Positions 1 through 6,338 of a DNA stretch of 14,677 bases are shown here, one piece after another. Every line of letters begins with the position of its first letter. The first letter of the stretch is position 1. The position numbers and the translations under genes are program-made. The stretch is taken from contig JAIPEK010000026.1 of assembly GCA_021737205.1 (NCBI GenBank), positions 1-14,677 on the forward strand, read 5' to 3'. Under the pieces are notes generated by a model, which worked only from the letters and a program-made list of their open reading frames with translations, ran no database searches and was not told the DNA's origin. Source of the stretch: Desulfarculaceae bacterium. Lineage in GTDB: Bacteria > Desulfobacterota > Desulfobacteria > Desulfobacterales > Desulfobacteraceae.

Positions 1-552
1 CTTGTGGCGGACGAGCCATACCGGAAAATCGTGTATGACAACGTGCAGGTGCCGTCCATATTTTCCTGTTACCGGAACGCGATTGTGACCAACTCCCATT
101 CCAAGGACCTCTCGCTGCCCGGAGAACGCATCGGGTACGTTGCGGTGGGACCGGAAGCCGACTTTAAAGAAGAGATCCGGCAGGCGCTGGCACTGACCAA
201 CCGAATCCTCGGGTTTGTCAATGCGCCGGCCTTAATGCAGCGGGTGCTGCCGCACATTCAGACGGCAAGCGTGGATATCGGCGCGTACAAGAGAAAACGG
301 GATCTTCTGGCCAAAGGATTGAATGAAGCGGGATTCGACTTCCATCTTCCGGAAGGCACGTTTTACTTTTTCCCCAAATCCCCTGTGGAAGATGACGTGA
401 AGTTCGTGGATATGCTCCAGGATGAGCTGATCCTGGCGGTGCCGGGCAGCGGATTCGGATGTCCCGGCTATTTCCGGCTGTCGTTCTGCGTGGATGACGC
501 CACCATCGAGAACTCATCCGGTGCCTTCAAACGGGTGATGGACCGGCTGTAA
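1..552 (+). CDS. PLP-dependent class I/II aminotransferase, C-terminal part (5' end outside window)
   Basis: This is the C-terminal 183 codons of a fold-type I aminotransferase, which transfers an amino group between an amino acid and a 2-oxo acid through pyridoxal phosphate. The frame is open to base 1, so the gene starts upstream; the GTG at 4 is an internal valine. Visible family signatures are DEPYR at the left edge (the Asp that contacts the PLP ring nitrogen and the following Tyr), SHSKDLSLPGERIGY with the Schiff-base lysine at bases 103-105, and YFRLSFCV with the substrate-carboxylate arginine at 475-477. The intact lysine and arginine suggest a functional enzyme. Substrate cannot be told from this part; the pattern is general aspartate/alanine-aminotransferase-like. 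The stop is 15 bp before hypA, so co-transcription with the hydrogenase maturation genes is likely. Confidence 0.9.
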   Translation, partial: LVADEPYRKIVYDNVQVPSIFSCYRNAIVTNSHSKDLSLPGERIGYVAVGPEADFKEEIRQALALTNRILGFVNAPALMQRVLPHIQTASVDIGAYKRKRDLLAKGLNEAGFDFHLPEGTFYFFPKSPVEDDVKFVDMLQDELILAVPGSGFGCPGYFRLSFCVDDATIENSSGAFKRVMDRL

Positions 553-567
553 AGAGAGGGGGCTGTT

Positions 568-918
568 ATGCATGAAATGGGGATCGCCCAGCAGATGGTG
601 AACATTGCGCTTTCATCCATACCCGAAGATATGGGGGATGCAAAGGTGGAAAAGATGCATCTTAGGATCGGAAAGCTTGCCGCGGTTGTGGAACACAGCC
701 TGCGGTTCTGTTTCGAGATCATCACCAAGGATTCCCCGCTGGAGAATACCGAGCTTGTTATAGAGGAAGTTCCCGTAACCGCGCAATGCAAGGGATGCGG
801 TCACAAATGGGAGGTGGAAGGCCCGGTGTTCCGCTGTCCCGAATGTGACACAGGAGAAGTGGAGATGCTCTCCGGGAGGGAACTTGAGATACAATCCCTT
901 GAAGTTGAAGAGAATTGA
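568..918 (+). CDS. hypA: Hydrogenase/urease nickel incorporation protein HypA
   Basis: This 116-residue protein has the normal HypA length. HypA is a cytoplasmic nickel metallochaperone that works with the GTPase HypB to insert nickel into the large subunit of [NiFe]-hydrogenases. It begins MHEMGIAQ, where the N-terminus, His2 and Glu3 make the family's nickel site. Near the C-terminus lie two CxxC pairs, C74/C77 (CKGC) and C90/C93 (CPEC), which form the structural zinc site. The ATG follows a strong purine-rich ribosome binding site (AGAGAGGGGG at 553-562). hypB starts 24 bp downstream on the same strand, which supports the call. No hydrogenase structural gene is in the window. Confidence 0.97.
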   Translation: MHEMGIAQQMVNIALSSIPEDMGDAKVEKMHLRIGKLAAVVEHSLRFCFEIITKDSPLENTELVIEEVPVTAQCKGCGHKWEVEGPVFRCPECDTGEVEMLSGRELEIQSLEVEEN

Positions 919-942
919 ATAATAAAAGAGGCGGACAAAGCA

Positions 943-1617
943 ATGGAAATCAATATTCAGAAACGTGTGCTGGAAGCCAATGAAAACGAGGCGGAGCGGC
1001 TGAGGAAATACTTTGCCGAAAAAAAGGTTTTTGTGCTGAACATGATGAGTTCCCCGGGATCGGGAAAAACCGAGACCCTGGTGAAAACACTGGACCGGCT
1101 GATGCCGGAGACCCGGACGGCGGTAATCGTGGGAGATATCTGCACCACCAACGACGCAGACCGGCTCAAGTCCACAGGAGCCGAGGTCACCCAGATAAAT
1201 ACCGACCAGTTCGGGGGAGACTGTCACCTGGCCGCCCATCTGGTGGAACAGTGCGCAAGGGAGTTCGACCTGGACTCCATCGACCTTCTGATCGTGGAAA
1301 ATATCGGCAACCTGGTGTGTCCGGCGGAGTTCGACATCGGGGAGGATGCCAGGACGGTGGTCTTGAGCGTGACCGAGGGGGAGGACAAACCGCTGAAATA
1401 TCCGCTGATGTTCCGGCTCGCCCAGAGTGCGATCCTGAACAAGGCCGACCTTCTGGCCTATCTCGACTTTGACGCGGATCTTGCGGTGAAGAACATCAAC
1501 GAGGTCAACCCGGAAATTCCCGTATTCCGGATTTCCGCCACAAAGGAAGAAGGCCTTGACCCGTGGGTGGAATGGCTCAGGGGAGAGGTATCCGGAAAAC
1601 TTGAACCCAAAGCTTGA
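943..1617 (+). CDS. hypB: Hydrogenase nickel incorporation GTPase HypB
   Basis: HypB is a SIMIBI-class GTPase that, with HypA, drives nickel delivery during [NiFe]-hydrogenase maturation. In this 224-residue protein the P-loop is SSPGSGKT (residues 36-43), followed by GDICTTNDADRL (64-75). The metal site shared by the GTPase domain is present as C94-H95 in GGDCHL and C126 in NLVCP, and the guanine-specificity motif is NKAD (166-169). It lacks the N-terminal CxxCGC nickel site of E. coli HypB and the His-rich stretch of some other HypBs, so it is the short form with only the G-domain metal site. It lies between hypA and a MEMO-family gene with short gaps, consistent with one operon. Confidence 0.97.
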   Translation: MEINIQKRVLEANENEAERLRKYFAEKKVFVLNMMSSPGSGKTETLVKTLDRLMPETRTAVIVGDICTTNDADRLKSTGAEVTQINTDQFGGDCHLAAHLVEQCAREFDLDSIDLLIVENIGNLVCPAEFDIGEDARTVVLSVTEGEDKPLKYPLMFRLAQSAILNKADLLAYLDFDADLAVKNINEVNPEIPVFRISATKEEGLDPWVEWLRGEVSGKLEPKA

Positions 1618-1621
1618 ATCC

Positions 1622-1629
1622 AAAGGAGG
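1622..1629 (+). promoter_or_regulatory. Ribosome binding site deciding the MEMO-family start
   Basis: AAAGGAGG lies just 5' of ATG 1635 at normal spacing. It favours this start over the TTG at 1614, which sits inside the hypB stop region. Confidence 0.8.
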
Positions 1630-1634
1630 AGGGC

Positions 1635-2483
1635 ATGAAACGAAAACGGGCGTCCTTTAAAGGGGCGTGGTACCCGGCATCCGCAGGAGAGTGCGAAACC
1701 AGTATCAAAGCGTTTTTAAAAGAGAAAGGCGGGTCGCTGAAAGGGAGATTCCCCGGCGGGATCGTTCCCCATGCGGGCTGGGTCTTTTCCGGCTCCATTG
1801 CCTGCCGGGTGATTGCATCACTTGACTCGAATGTGGATGCCGTCGTTATGTTCGGGGTCCACATGCGTCCGGACTCGAAACCTTTTATCCTGTCAGGCGG
1901 GTCTTGGGAAACCCCGTTCGGGGATCTGGAAGTTCATGAAAAACTGGCGGAACATATCAGCCGGAAGGAGAAAATCCACAAAATGACTCCCGGCTCTTTT
2001 CCGGATGAAAACACGATCGAGCTTCAGCTGCCGTTTGTGAAGTATTTTTTCAATGATGCCCCGATCGTGGCCGCAGGCGTTCCGCCGTCTGATACGGCCG
2101 AGAGGATAGGGGAGGCGGCCTGTGATGCCGCACAAGACCTGGGACTTACAATCGCCGTGATCGGCTCCACCGACATGACCCATTACGGGGCCGCGTTCGG
2201 ATTCTCCCCGGCCGGGACCGGAGAGAAAGCCTACAAATGGGTAAAAGAAGAGAATGACAGGGCCGGGATCGAAGCACTGATGGCCATGGATCCCGGCAGA
2301 ATCGTCAAGGAAGGGCTTGTAAGCCAGAACATGTGTTGTGCAGGGGCAGCAGCAGCCGCAACCGCTGCAGCAAAAAAGACCGGGGCTGCACGGGCGGTTG
2401 AAGTGGACTATGGCAGCAGCTTTGAAAAATCCCCCGGTGACAGCTTTGTGGGTTACTCCGGGGTGCTGTTCTCCCTGGACTGA
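1635..2483 (+). CDS. MEMO1-family protein (AmmeMemoRadiSam system protein B-like)
   Basis: This 282-residue protein belongs to the MEMO family, which resembles class III extradiol dioxygenases in fold. Bacterial members often travel with AMMECR1-like and radical SAM partners; their reaction is not established. Visible signatures are FKGAWYPAS at the N-terminus, PHAGWVFSG with H46, GVHMRPD with H76, STDMTHYG with D180 and H183, and MCCAG with C234/C235. These match the metal-site residues proposed for human Memo1 (His49, His81, Asp189, His192, Cys244). The start is ATG 1635, behind the strong site AAAGGAGG (1622-1629); an upstream in-frame TTG at 1614 would overlap hypB and has no comparable site. 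The last 31 bp overlap the 3' end of gltX on the other strand. No AMMECR1 or radical SAM partner is adjacent in the window; the neighbours are hypA and hypB. Confidence 0.88.
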   Translation: MKRKRASFKGAWYPASAGECETSIKAFLKEKGGSLKGRFPGGIVPHAGWVFSGSIACRVIASLDSNVDAVVMFGVHMRPDSKPFILSGGSWETPFGDLEVHEKLAEHISRKEKIHKMTPGSFPDENTIELQLPFVKYFFNDAPIVAAGVPPSDTAERIGEAACDAAQDLGLTIAVIGSTDMTHYGAAFGFSPAGTGEKAYKWVKEENDRAGIEALMAMDPGRIVKEGLVSQNMCCAGAAAAATAAAKKTGAARAVEVDYGSSFEKSPGDSFVGYSGVLFSLD

Positions 2484-3871
2484 ATGTAATCCGCAGCCGC
2501 CCTGATTCTCTGTACGGTTTTCTCTTTTCCAAGGGCCAGGATCATTTCAAATATTCCCGGGCTGACGGTGGTGCCGGTGAGCGCCACCCGTACGGGCTGT
2601 GCGATTTTTCCAAAGCCCAGCCCGGTCTCTTCCATGACCTGCTTGAAAGCGTTCTCGAGATTTTTTTCATCAAAGCTCTCCAGGGCGTCGATATAGTCGG
2701 CCGACTTTTTCAGCGGCTCTACGGCAGCCGGCTTCAAAAATTTTTTCTCCGCCTTTTCTTCATATTCGATTGAGTCGGCATAATAGAAAAACGCACCGTC
2801 CGCCATATCCACAAGGTTTTTGCTTCGTGCCTGAAGAGTGCCGATCACTCCATGGGTGAACTCGTCGTTCTCTGCGGTCACACCCTTTTGGGCCAGAAAC
2901 GGGATCAGGTGACCCGCAATTTTTTCAGGGTCCGAGTTCTGGATATGTTTGGCATTGATATGGCTGAGTTTGTCCATGTCAAACATGGAGGCGGATTTGC
3001 CCAGAGCTTTCAGAGAGAACAACTCGATCAGGTCGTCCCTTGTAAAAAATTCCCGGTCCCCGTGGGACCATCCGAGCCGTACCAGGTAATTGAGCATGGC
3101 ATCCGGCAGATATCCCATATTTTTGTACTCGCCGACCGACATGGCCCCGTGCCTCTTGCTCAGTCTCGCCTTGTCCGGGCCGAGCACCATGGGCACATGG
3201 CCGAACACCGGAAGATCCGCCTCCAGGGCCTGGTACAGAAGAATCTGCTTGGGCGTGTTGATCAGGTGGTCGTCCCCCCGGATGATGTGGTTGATCCCCA
3301 TGGTCAGGTCGTCCACCACCACGGCCAGGTTGTACATGGGTGTGCCGTCGCTTCTCCGGATGATGAAATCATCGATTTCCGAGTTCATCAACGAGGTGGC
3401 TCCCTTGACCACGTCTTCCACCACGGTGGCCCCGGTATCCGGGGTTCTCAGCCGGACAACGGTGTTCTCGCCGGCCGGAAGACCTTTGTCCCGGCATTTT
3501 CCGTCATACATTGGTTTTTTGCCGGTGGCTCTGGCTTTTTCCCGCATGGCTTCGACGTCTTCGGCGGTGCAGTCGCAATAATATGCATGCCCGTTGTCAA
3601 TGAGCTGCTGAATATAGGTTTTGTAAATGTCATACCGCTCGGTCTGGTAACAGGGACCTTCGTCCCAGTCGATTCCCAGCCATTCCAAAGACTCCAGGAT
3701 CGCATCCGTGGATTCCTTGGTGGATCTGGCCTCGTCCGTGTCCTCTATCCTCAGGACGAACCTGCCGTTGTTGGCCCTTGCATAGAGCCAGTTGAAAAGC
3801 GCGGTCCGTGCGCCTCCGATGTGAAGAAAGCCGGTGGGGCTGGGGGGAAAGCGGGTGATAATCTGTTCCAT
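2453..3871 (-). CDS. gltX: Glutamyl-tRNA synthetase
   Basis: This 472-residue class I aminoacyl-tRNA synthetase charges tRNA-Glu with glutamate in the cytoplasm and is of normal length for bacterial GluRS. It opens with TRFPPSPTGFLHIGGART (the HIGH-like motif is HIGG, residues 17-20). RIEDTDEARS contributes to glutamate and ATP binding. Cysteines C99, C101 and C126 sit where the zinc-binding loop lies in many bacterial GluRS. The KMSKS equivalent is KARLSKRHG (from residue 234). The C-terminal half is the alpha-helical anticodon-binding region. The ATG at 3871 has a GGAGA site at 3876-3880. Whether it also charges tRNA-Gln (non-discriminating form) cannot be read with confidence. It converges on and overlaps the MEMO gene, leaving no room for an intergenic terminator. 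Confidence 0.97.
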   Translation of the reverse strand: MEQIITRFPPSPTGFLHIGGARTALFNWLYARANNGRFVLRIEDTDEARSTKESTDAILESLEWLGIDWDEGPCYQTERYDIYKTYIQQLIDNGHAYYCDCTAEDVEAMREKARATGKKPMYDGKCRDKGLPAGENTVVRLRTPDTGATVVEDVVKGATSLMNSEIDDFIIRRSDGTPMYNLAVVVDDLTMGINHIIRGDDHLINTPKQILLYQALEADLPVFGHVPMVLGPDKARLSKRHGAMSVGEYKNMGYLPDAMLNYLVRLGWSHGDREFFTRDDLIELFSLKALGKSASMFDMDKLSHINAKHIQNSDPEKIAGHLIPFLAQKGVTAENDEFTHGVIGTLQARSKNLVDMADGAFFYYADSIEYEEKAEKKFLKPAAVEPLKKSADYIDALESFDEKNLENAFKQVMEETGLGFGKIAQPVRVALTGTTVSPGIFEMILALGKEKTVQRIRAAADYIQSRENSTPE

Positions 3872-3979
3872 TATATCTCCGGTATATAGTTTTTCATTTT
3901 GTCAATTGTATTCACAGGGAGGGTACAATACCATATAAATCCGTTTTGAACAATTACAAGCTGCCGGGATATAACAATC

Positions 3980-4008
3980 TTTACATTTGATGAAAAATGG
4001 GGTATCGA
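3980..4008 (+). promoter_or_regulatory. Weak sigma-70-like promoter candidate for khpA
   Basis: TTTACA (3980-3985, five of six to the -35 consensus) is separated by 17 bp from TATCGA (4003-4008, a poor -10). It lies about 100 bp upstream of khpA in the gltX-khpA intergenic region. Spacing is ideal, but the -10 match is weak. Confidence 0.3.
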
Positions 4009-4042
4009 TAAAGGTAACTCCTGTTCCAAAACGCATTGGGTC

Positions 4043-4058
4043 ATGCCGGGAACGGCAT
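4043..4058 (+). other. GNRA-tetraloop hairpin in the khpA leader
   Basis: ATGCCG (4043-4048) and CGGCAT (4053-4058) form a perfect 6-bp stem closed by GGAA, a GNRA tetraloop. A further CATT/AATG pairing (4034-4037 with 4066-4069) could lengthen it. No T-run follows, so it is not an intrinsic terminator. It ends 49 nt upstream of the khpA start codon and could be a structured leader element. Confidence 0.4.
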
Positions 4059-4107
4059 ACTTTGTAATGACGTCTTACACTTCTCAAGCAGAAAGGGGAA
4101 TCGAGCC

Positions 4108-4338
4108 ATGAAAGAGCTGATTCAGTATATCGCACAGGCGCTGGTGGATGATCCGGACCAGGTCAAGGTTTCAGTGATCGACGGGGAACAGACCACTGTT
4201 CTGGAGCTACAGGTAGCAAAGGAGGATCTGGGGAAAATCATCGGGAAGAAAGGCAGAACCGCCCAGGCCATGCGGACGATACTGGCCTGTACCTCCGCCA
4301 AAACCGGAAAAAGAGTTCTGCTGGAAATCGTGGAATAG
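4108..4338 (+). CDS. khpA: KH-domain RNA-binding protein KhpA
   Basis: This 76-residue single KH-domain protein matches the usual 75-80 residue length of KhpA (formerly the YlqC/UPF0109 family), a cytoplasmic RNA-binding protein that in several bacteria pairs with KhpB/Jag. The RNA-contacting GxxG loop is GKKG at residues 46-49, within LGKIIGKKGRTAQAMRTIL. The start is ATG 4108, preceded by AAAGGGGAA (4092-4099); an in-frame TTG at 4036 would add 24 residues unlike the family. In many bacteria khpA lies between rpsP and rimM. Here it stands alone between gltX and a sigma-54 activator, with its 3' end 13 bp from the end of the convergent activator gene and no obvious terminator between. Confidence 0.93.
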   Translation: MKELIQYIAQALVDDPDQVKVSVIDGEQTTVLELQVAKEDLGKIIGKKGRTAQAMRTILACTSAKTGKRVLLEIVE

Positions 4339-4351
4339 GCTGAGACAAGGT

Positions 4352-5827
4352 TCAGGCGCCGTTGATGTATTTTTTCACGGTTCTCCTGTCCATGCCGGTC
4401 TCTCTGGCCACTTTTTCGTAAGTGCCGTGTTTTTCGTACAGCAGGGTGCAGTAACCGGAGACCAGGACGGACAGATCGATGGTTTTGTTCCGGATGCCGT
4501 TCACCAGTTGTTCCGTCAGGTTTTCCGCCGGTTCAAAAGCATCATTGCCGTCTTTGTAGGTGCGCCGCAAAAGAACACTTCTGACGCATTGTTCAAGTTC
4601 CCGGACATTGCCTGGCCAACGGTAGTCCGGCCCCAGCTCCTTCTGGATTACCCGCCTGATTTTTGAAATCAGTTTTTCGCTTCTTGTGCCGGTCATCCGT
4701 TCCACCGTGAATTCGAGGAGACTCTCCAGTTCCCGTGGATCTTCACTGATCCGGTCCCGCAAGGGGGGCACTTTGATGATATCCGAGCACAGCCGGTAGT
4801 AAAAATCGTCCCGGAAAACTTGACCTTTGGTTATGCTGTCAATGGATTTGTTGGTGGCGGCGATCACCCTGCCGTGGAACCGTGAGGCCGAATGGCTTCC
4901 CACCGGTGTGAAGACCCGGTCCTGGAGCACCTGGAGCAGCTTGATCTGTACATGGTTGGGAATTTCCCCGATTTCGTCGAGAAGGATCGAACCAAAAGGG
5001 CTGCACCGGTCGAAAACTCCTTTGTAGTCTTCCACCGCACCTGTAAAAGATCCTTTCTTGTGGCCGAAAAGCTCGGACTCCAGGAGCGCTTCAGGGAACT
5101 GGGACAGGTTCAGCGAGCTGAACGCCCGGGTAAAGCTTTCCCGGAACGTGTTCGATTTTTCGTTGAACGGAATAAAACCGCTTCTTCCGATGGCCATGGC
5201 CGCCGTCCCCTTGCCGGTGCCGGTTTCTCCGAGAAGCAGGGTGGAAAAGTCCTCCATCCGGTTCCACATGAACTTGTCGTAAAACTCGATGTTGTGGGTG
5301 AACACATTGTTCCACAGATGTTTTTTCAGGTTTTTCATGCACGGGCTTTCGCCCACCAGGGATTTGGATATAAAGTAGAACGCCCGCCGCAGCTGGTAGG
5401 ACAGGGCGAAATAATGGAGCAGGGTGTCTCCTTCAAACCCCCTTTGGTGAAGCATGGACATGGCTTCATCAGCGAACGGAACTTTTACCGGATCGTCCCC
5501 GGCGTTGAGCTGGTCCATGATGAGCCGGTCGAACCGGTCACGGAATTTGTGGAAAATATCAAACAGGAACACGATTGCCATTATACTTCTGTCCTGCCCC
5601 CTGAAAGCGTTGATGGTGCCCCGTCCCTGATTTTCAAGTTCTTTGATTTTCCGGTCCACCTCCTGGATGCACCGGTCCGTGCTTTCCCTGTGGGAGGCGG
5701 ACGGGAAAAGCCCGGAGAGTTTATGGTCGAGTTTTTCCCGGACCGTTCCGAACGGGTTTGCAAATGAGGCGTGGTACACCGTGCGGAAAAATTCCCGCTC
5801 GGTCGAATCAAGTCTTGTCTGTTTCAA
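4352..5827 (-). CDS. Sigma-54-dependent AAA+ transcriptional activator with unrecognised N-terminal domain
   Basis: This 491-residue bacterial enhancer-binding protein remodels sigma-54 RNA polymerase at -24/-12 promoters. Residues 1 to about 185 show no receiver, GAF or PAS signature I recognise; they begin with FFRTVYHASFANPFG and look helical. The AAA+ domain has Walker A GETGTGKG (200-207), ELFGHKKGSFTGA with the sigma-54 contact loop as GSFTGA (259-264, canonical GAFTGA), Walker B ILLDEIGEI (281-289), AATNKSI and FRDDFYYRL (arginine region). WPGNVRELEQ (404-413) and a Fis-like helix-turn-helix (about 469-488) close the protein. The stretch between Walker A and the GSFTGA loop is roughly 12 residues longer than in NtrC-type proteins. 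The start is TTG 5827 with AGGAG at 5838-5842; no in-frame ATG is nearby. It is transcribed away from the megasynthase and is its likely regulator. Confidence 0.92.
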   Translation of the reverse strand: MKQTRLDSTEREFFRTVYHASFANPFGTVREKLDHKLSGLFPSASHRESTDRCIQEVDRKIKELENQGRGTINAFRGQDRSIMAIVFLFDIFHKFRDRFDRLIMDQLNAGDDPVKVPFADEAMSMLHQRGFEGDTLLHYFALSYQLRRAFYFISKSLVGESPCMKNLKKHLWNNVFTHNIEFYDKFMWNRMEDFSTLLLGETGTGKGTAAMAIGRSGFIPFNEKSNTFRESFTRAFSSLNLSQFPEALLESELFGHKKGSFTGAVEDYKGVFDRCSPFGSILLDEIGEIPNHVQIKLLQVLQDRVFTPVGSHSASRFHGRVIAATNKSIDSITKGQVFRDDFYYRLCSDIIKVPPLRDRISEDPRELESLLEFTVERMTGTRSEKLISKIRRVIQKELGPDYRWPGNVRELEQCVRSVLLRRTYKDGNDAFEPAENLTEQLVNGIRNKTIDLSVLVSGYCTLLYEKHGTYEKVARETGMDRRTVKKYINGA

Positions 5828-5854
5828 GGTCCGGCACTCCTGTTCATTTTATGG

Positions 5855-6048
5855 TAACCGTTCACGGTTATCGGTTCACAGTTCACAGTTTTTCCAATGA
5901 ACTATGCAACGATTGAAGCATTTTGGATATTGATTTCAACTCTTGAATTAATTCTTTCGCATCTAAATCTTCAAAAGCGGACCTCATAATTCTCCTCTAC
6001 CTTTGTTTTTTTAACCGTGACCCTACAACTGTAAACCGTGAACGGTTA
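5855..6048. repeat. 15-bp inverted repeat (TAACCGTTCACGGTT) with degenerate GTTCAC/GTGAAC copies
   Basis: TAACCGTTCACGGTT at 5855-5869 is the exact reverse complement of bases 6034-6048. Each arm contains its own AACCG/CGGTT palindrome and is extended by imperfect units: GGTTCACAGTTCACAGTT at 5873-5890 on the left, and AACCGTGACCC and ACTGTAAACCGTGAAC on the right. The arms enclose about 165 bp that include the 34-codon minus-strand ORF. Simple repeats of this GTGAACCGTGAAC type occur as dispersed intergenic repeats in deltaproteobacterial genomes (from general knowledge, not searched). Confidence 0.75.
5883..5987 (-). CDS. 34-codon ORF, possible C-terminal remnant of a four-helix-bundle (23S rRNA IVP-type) gene
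   Basis: ATG at 5987 follows a strong AGAGGAGA site (5991-5998) and runs to a TGA at 5883-5885. The peptide starts MRSAFEDLDAKELIQELKS and is predicted to be amphipathic and helical. Its ending, ELKSISKMLQSLHSSLEKL, resembles the C-terminal helix of small four-helix-bundle proteins encoded in 23S rRNA intervening sequences, which are often bordered by GTGAAC-type repeats. The stop codon lies inside the left repeat arm. The protein-coding reading rests on the ribosome binding site and helical pattern only; it may be a decayed fragment or a chance ORF. Confidence 0.3.
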   Translation of the reverse strand: MRSAFEDLDAKELIQELKSISKMLQSLHSSLEKL

Positions 6049-6169
6049 CATTTTATGTTTGCTACGTGTGCAATTAATGTATTTAGGGTTGAAAGTATCA
6101 TGAATTTATTCTGATCGCAATCGTTTATATCCGTTGTAATTCCGATGGATTATGTCTTTCCGTAGAGGA

Positions 6170-6185
6170 TGGCATGATATTTGTT
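6170..6185 (+). promoter_or_regulatory. Candidate sigma-54 (-24/-12) promoter for the megasynthase
   Basis: TGGCATGATATTTGTT resembles the -24/-12 consensus TGGCAC-N5-TTGC(A/T): the -24 GG is present, spacing is exact, and TTG is present, but the -12 GC reads GT and the sixth base is T rather than C. It would give an untranslated leader of about 150 nt before ATG 6346. The divergent sigma-54 activator next door makes such a promoter expected. The mismatch at the -12 C, a highly conserved base, keeps confidence low. Confidence 0.35.
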
Positions 6186-6198
6186 ATGGAATATCATG
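6173..6198. promoter_or_regulatory. 9-bp inverted repeat CATGATATT-N8-AATATCATG, operator candidate
   Basis: CATGATATT (6173-6181) and AATATCATG (6190-6198) are perfect reverse complements separated by 8 bp, a spacing that suits a dimeric DNA-binding protein. The half-site TATCATGA recurs at 6096-6103, about 95 bp upstream of the right arm. The repeat overlaps the candidate -24/-12 promoter, so a protein bound here would more likely block than activate it; the 6096 copy lies where an activator site could be. Confidence 0.4.
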
Positions 6199-6206
6199 AT
6201 GGAAAA

Positions 6207-6230
6207 CCGGCACGCGGATTCCGCAGCCGG
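6207..6230 (+). other. GC-rich hairpin in the megasynthase leader
   Basis: CCGGC (6207-6211) pairs with GCCGG (6226-6230), and inside it GCGGA (6214-6218) pairs with TCCGC (6220-6224) around a single T, giving a bulged stem of about 10 bp. No T-run follows directly. A second GCCGG at 6278-6282, followed by CTTTTT, could compete for the same left arm together with the AAAA before it, so alternative leader structures are possible. Confidence 0.4.
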
Positions 6231-6287
6231 AACGATATGGAAGAGAATTCGTCCAACGGAGCTTGACACTTGCATGAGCCGGCTTTT

Positions 6288-6320
6288 TGTCTCTTGTTTC
6301 AAGTCTCAAGTTTCTTGTAA
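6288..6320. repeat. CTTG/CAAG interrupted repeat block upstream of the megasynthase
   Basis: The stretch TTGTCTCTTGTTTCAAG followed by TCTCAAGTTTCTTGTA contains repeated CTTGT units and CAAGTCTCAAG, forming short direct and inverted repeats. It ends 25 bp before the start codon. Low-complexity blocks of this kind are typical of dispersed intergenic repeats; no function can be read from it. Confidence 0.45.
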
Positions 6321-6334
6321 ACATGAAAATATAC

Positions 6335-6338
6335 GGAG
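6335..6338 (+). promoter_or_regulatory. Ribosome binding site of the megasynthase
   Basis: GGAG lies 7 nt before ATG 6346. An in-frame TAA at 6340-6342 rules out any start further upstream, so the N-terminus is well fixed. Confidence 0.8.

Noticed and set aside
2852..3889. 345-codon plus-strand frame opposite gltX
   Set aside because: Antisense shadow of gltX, which has a full set of class I synthetase motifs.
3869..3920. TTGACA on the minus strand upstream of gltX as a promoter -35
   Set aside because: No acceptable -10 lies 16-18 bp away; the nearest TATATA is only 11 bp downstream.
3902..4135. 77-codon minus-strand frame between gltX and khpA
   Set aside because: Overlaps the khpA start and leader; low-complexity Cys/Tyr-rich translation with no family resemblance.
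5827..5847. ATG at 5847 (minus) as the activator start
   Set aside because: It is out of frame with the activator and ends after seven codons at a TGA overlapping the TTG start. It might be a coupled leader peptide, but nothing further supports it.
6263..6291. TTGACA at 6263-6268 as a -35 for the megasynthase
   Set aside because: The sequence 17 bp further has no -10-like hexamer.
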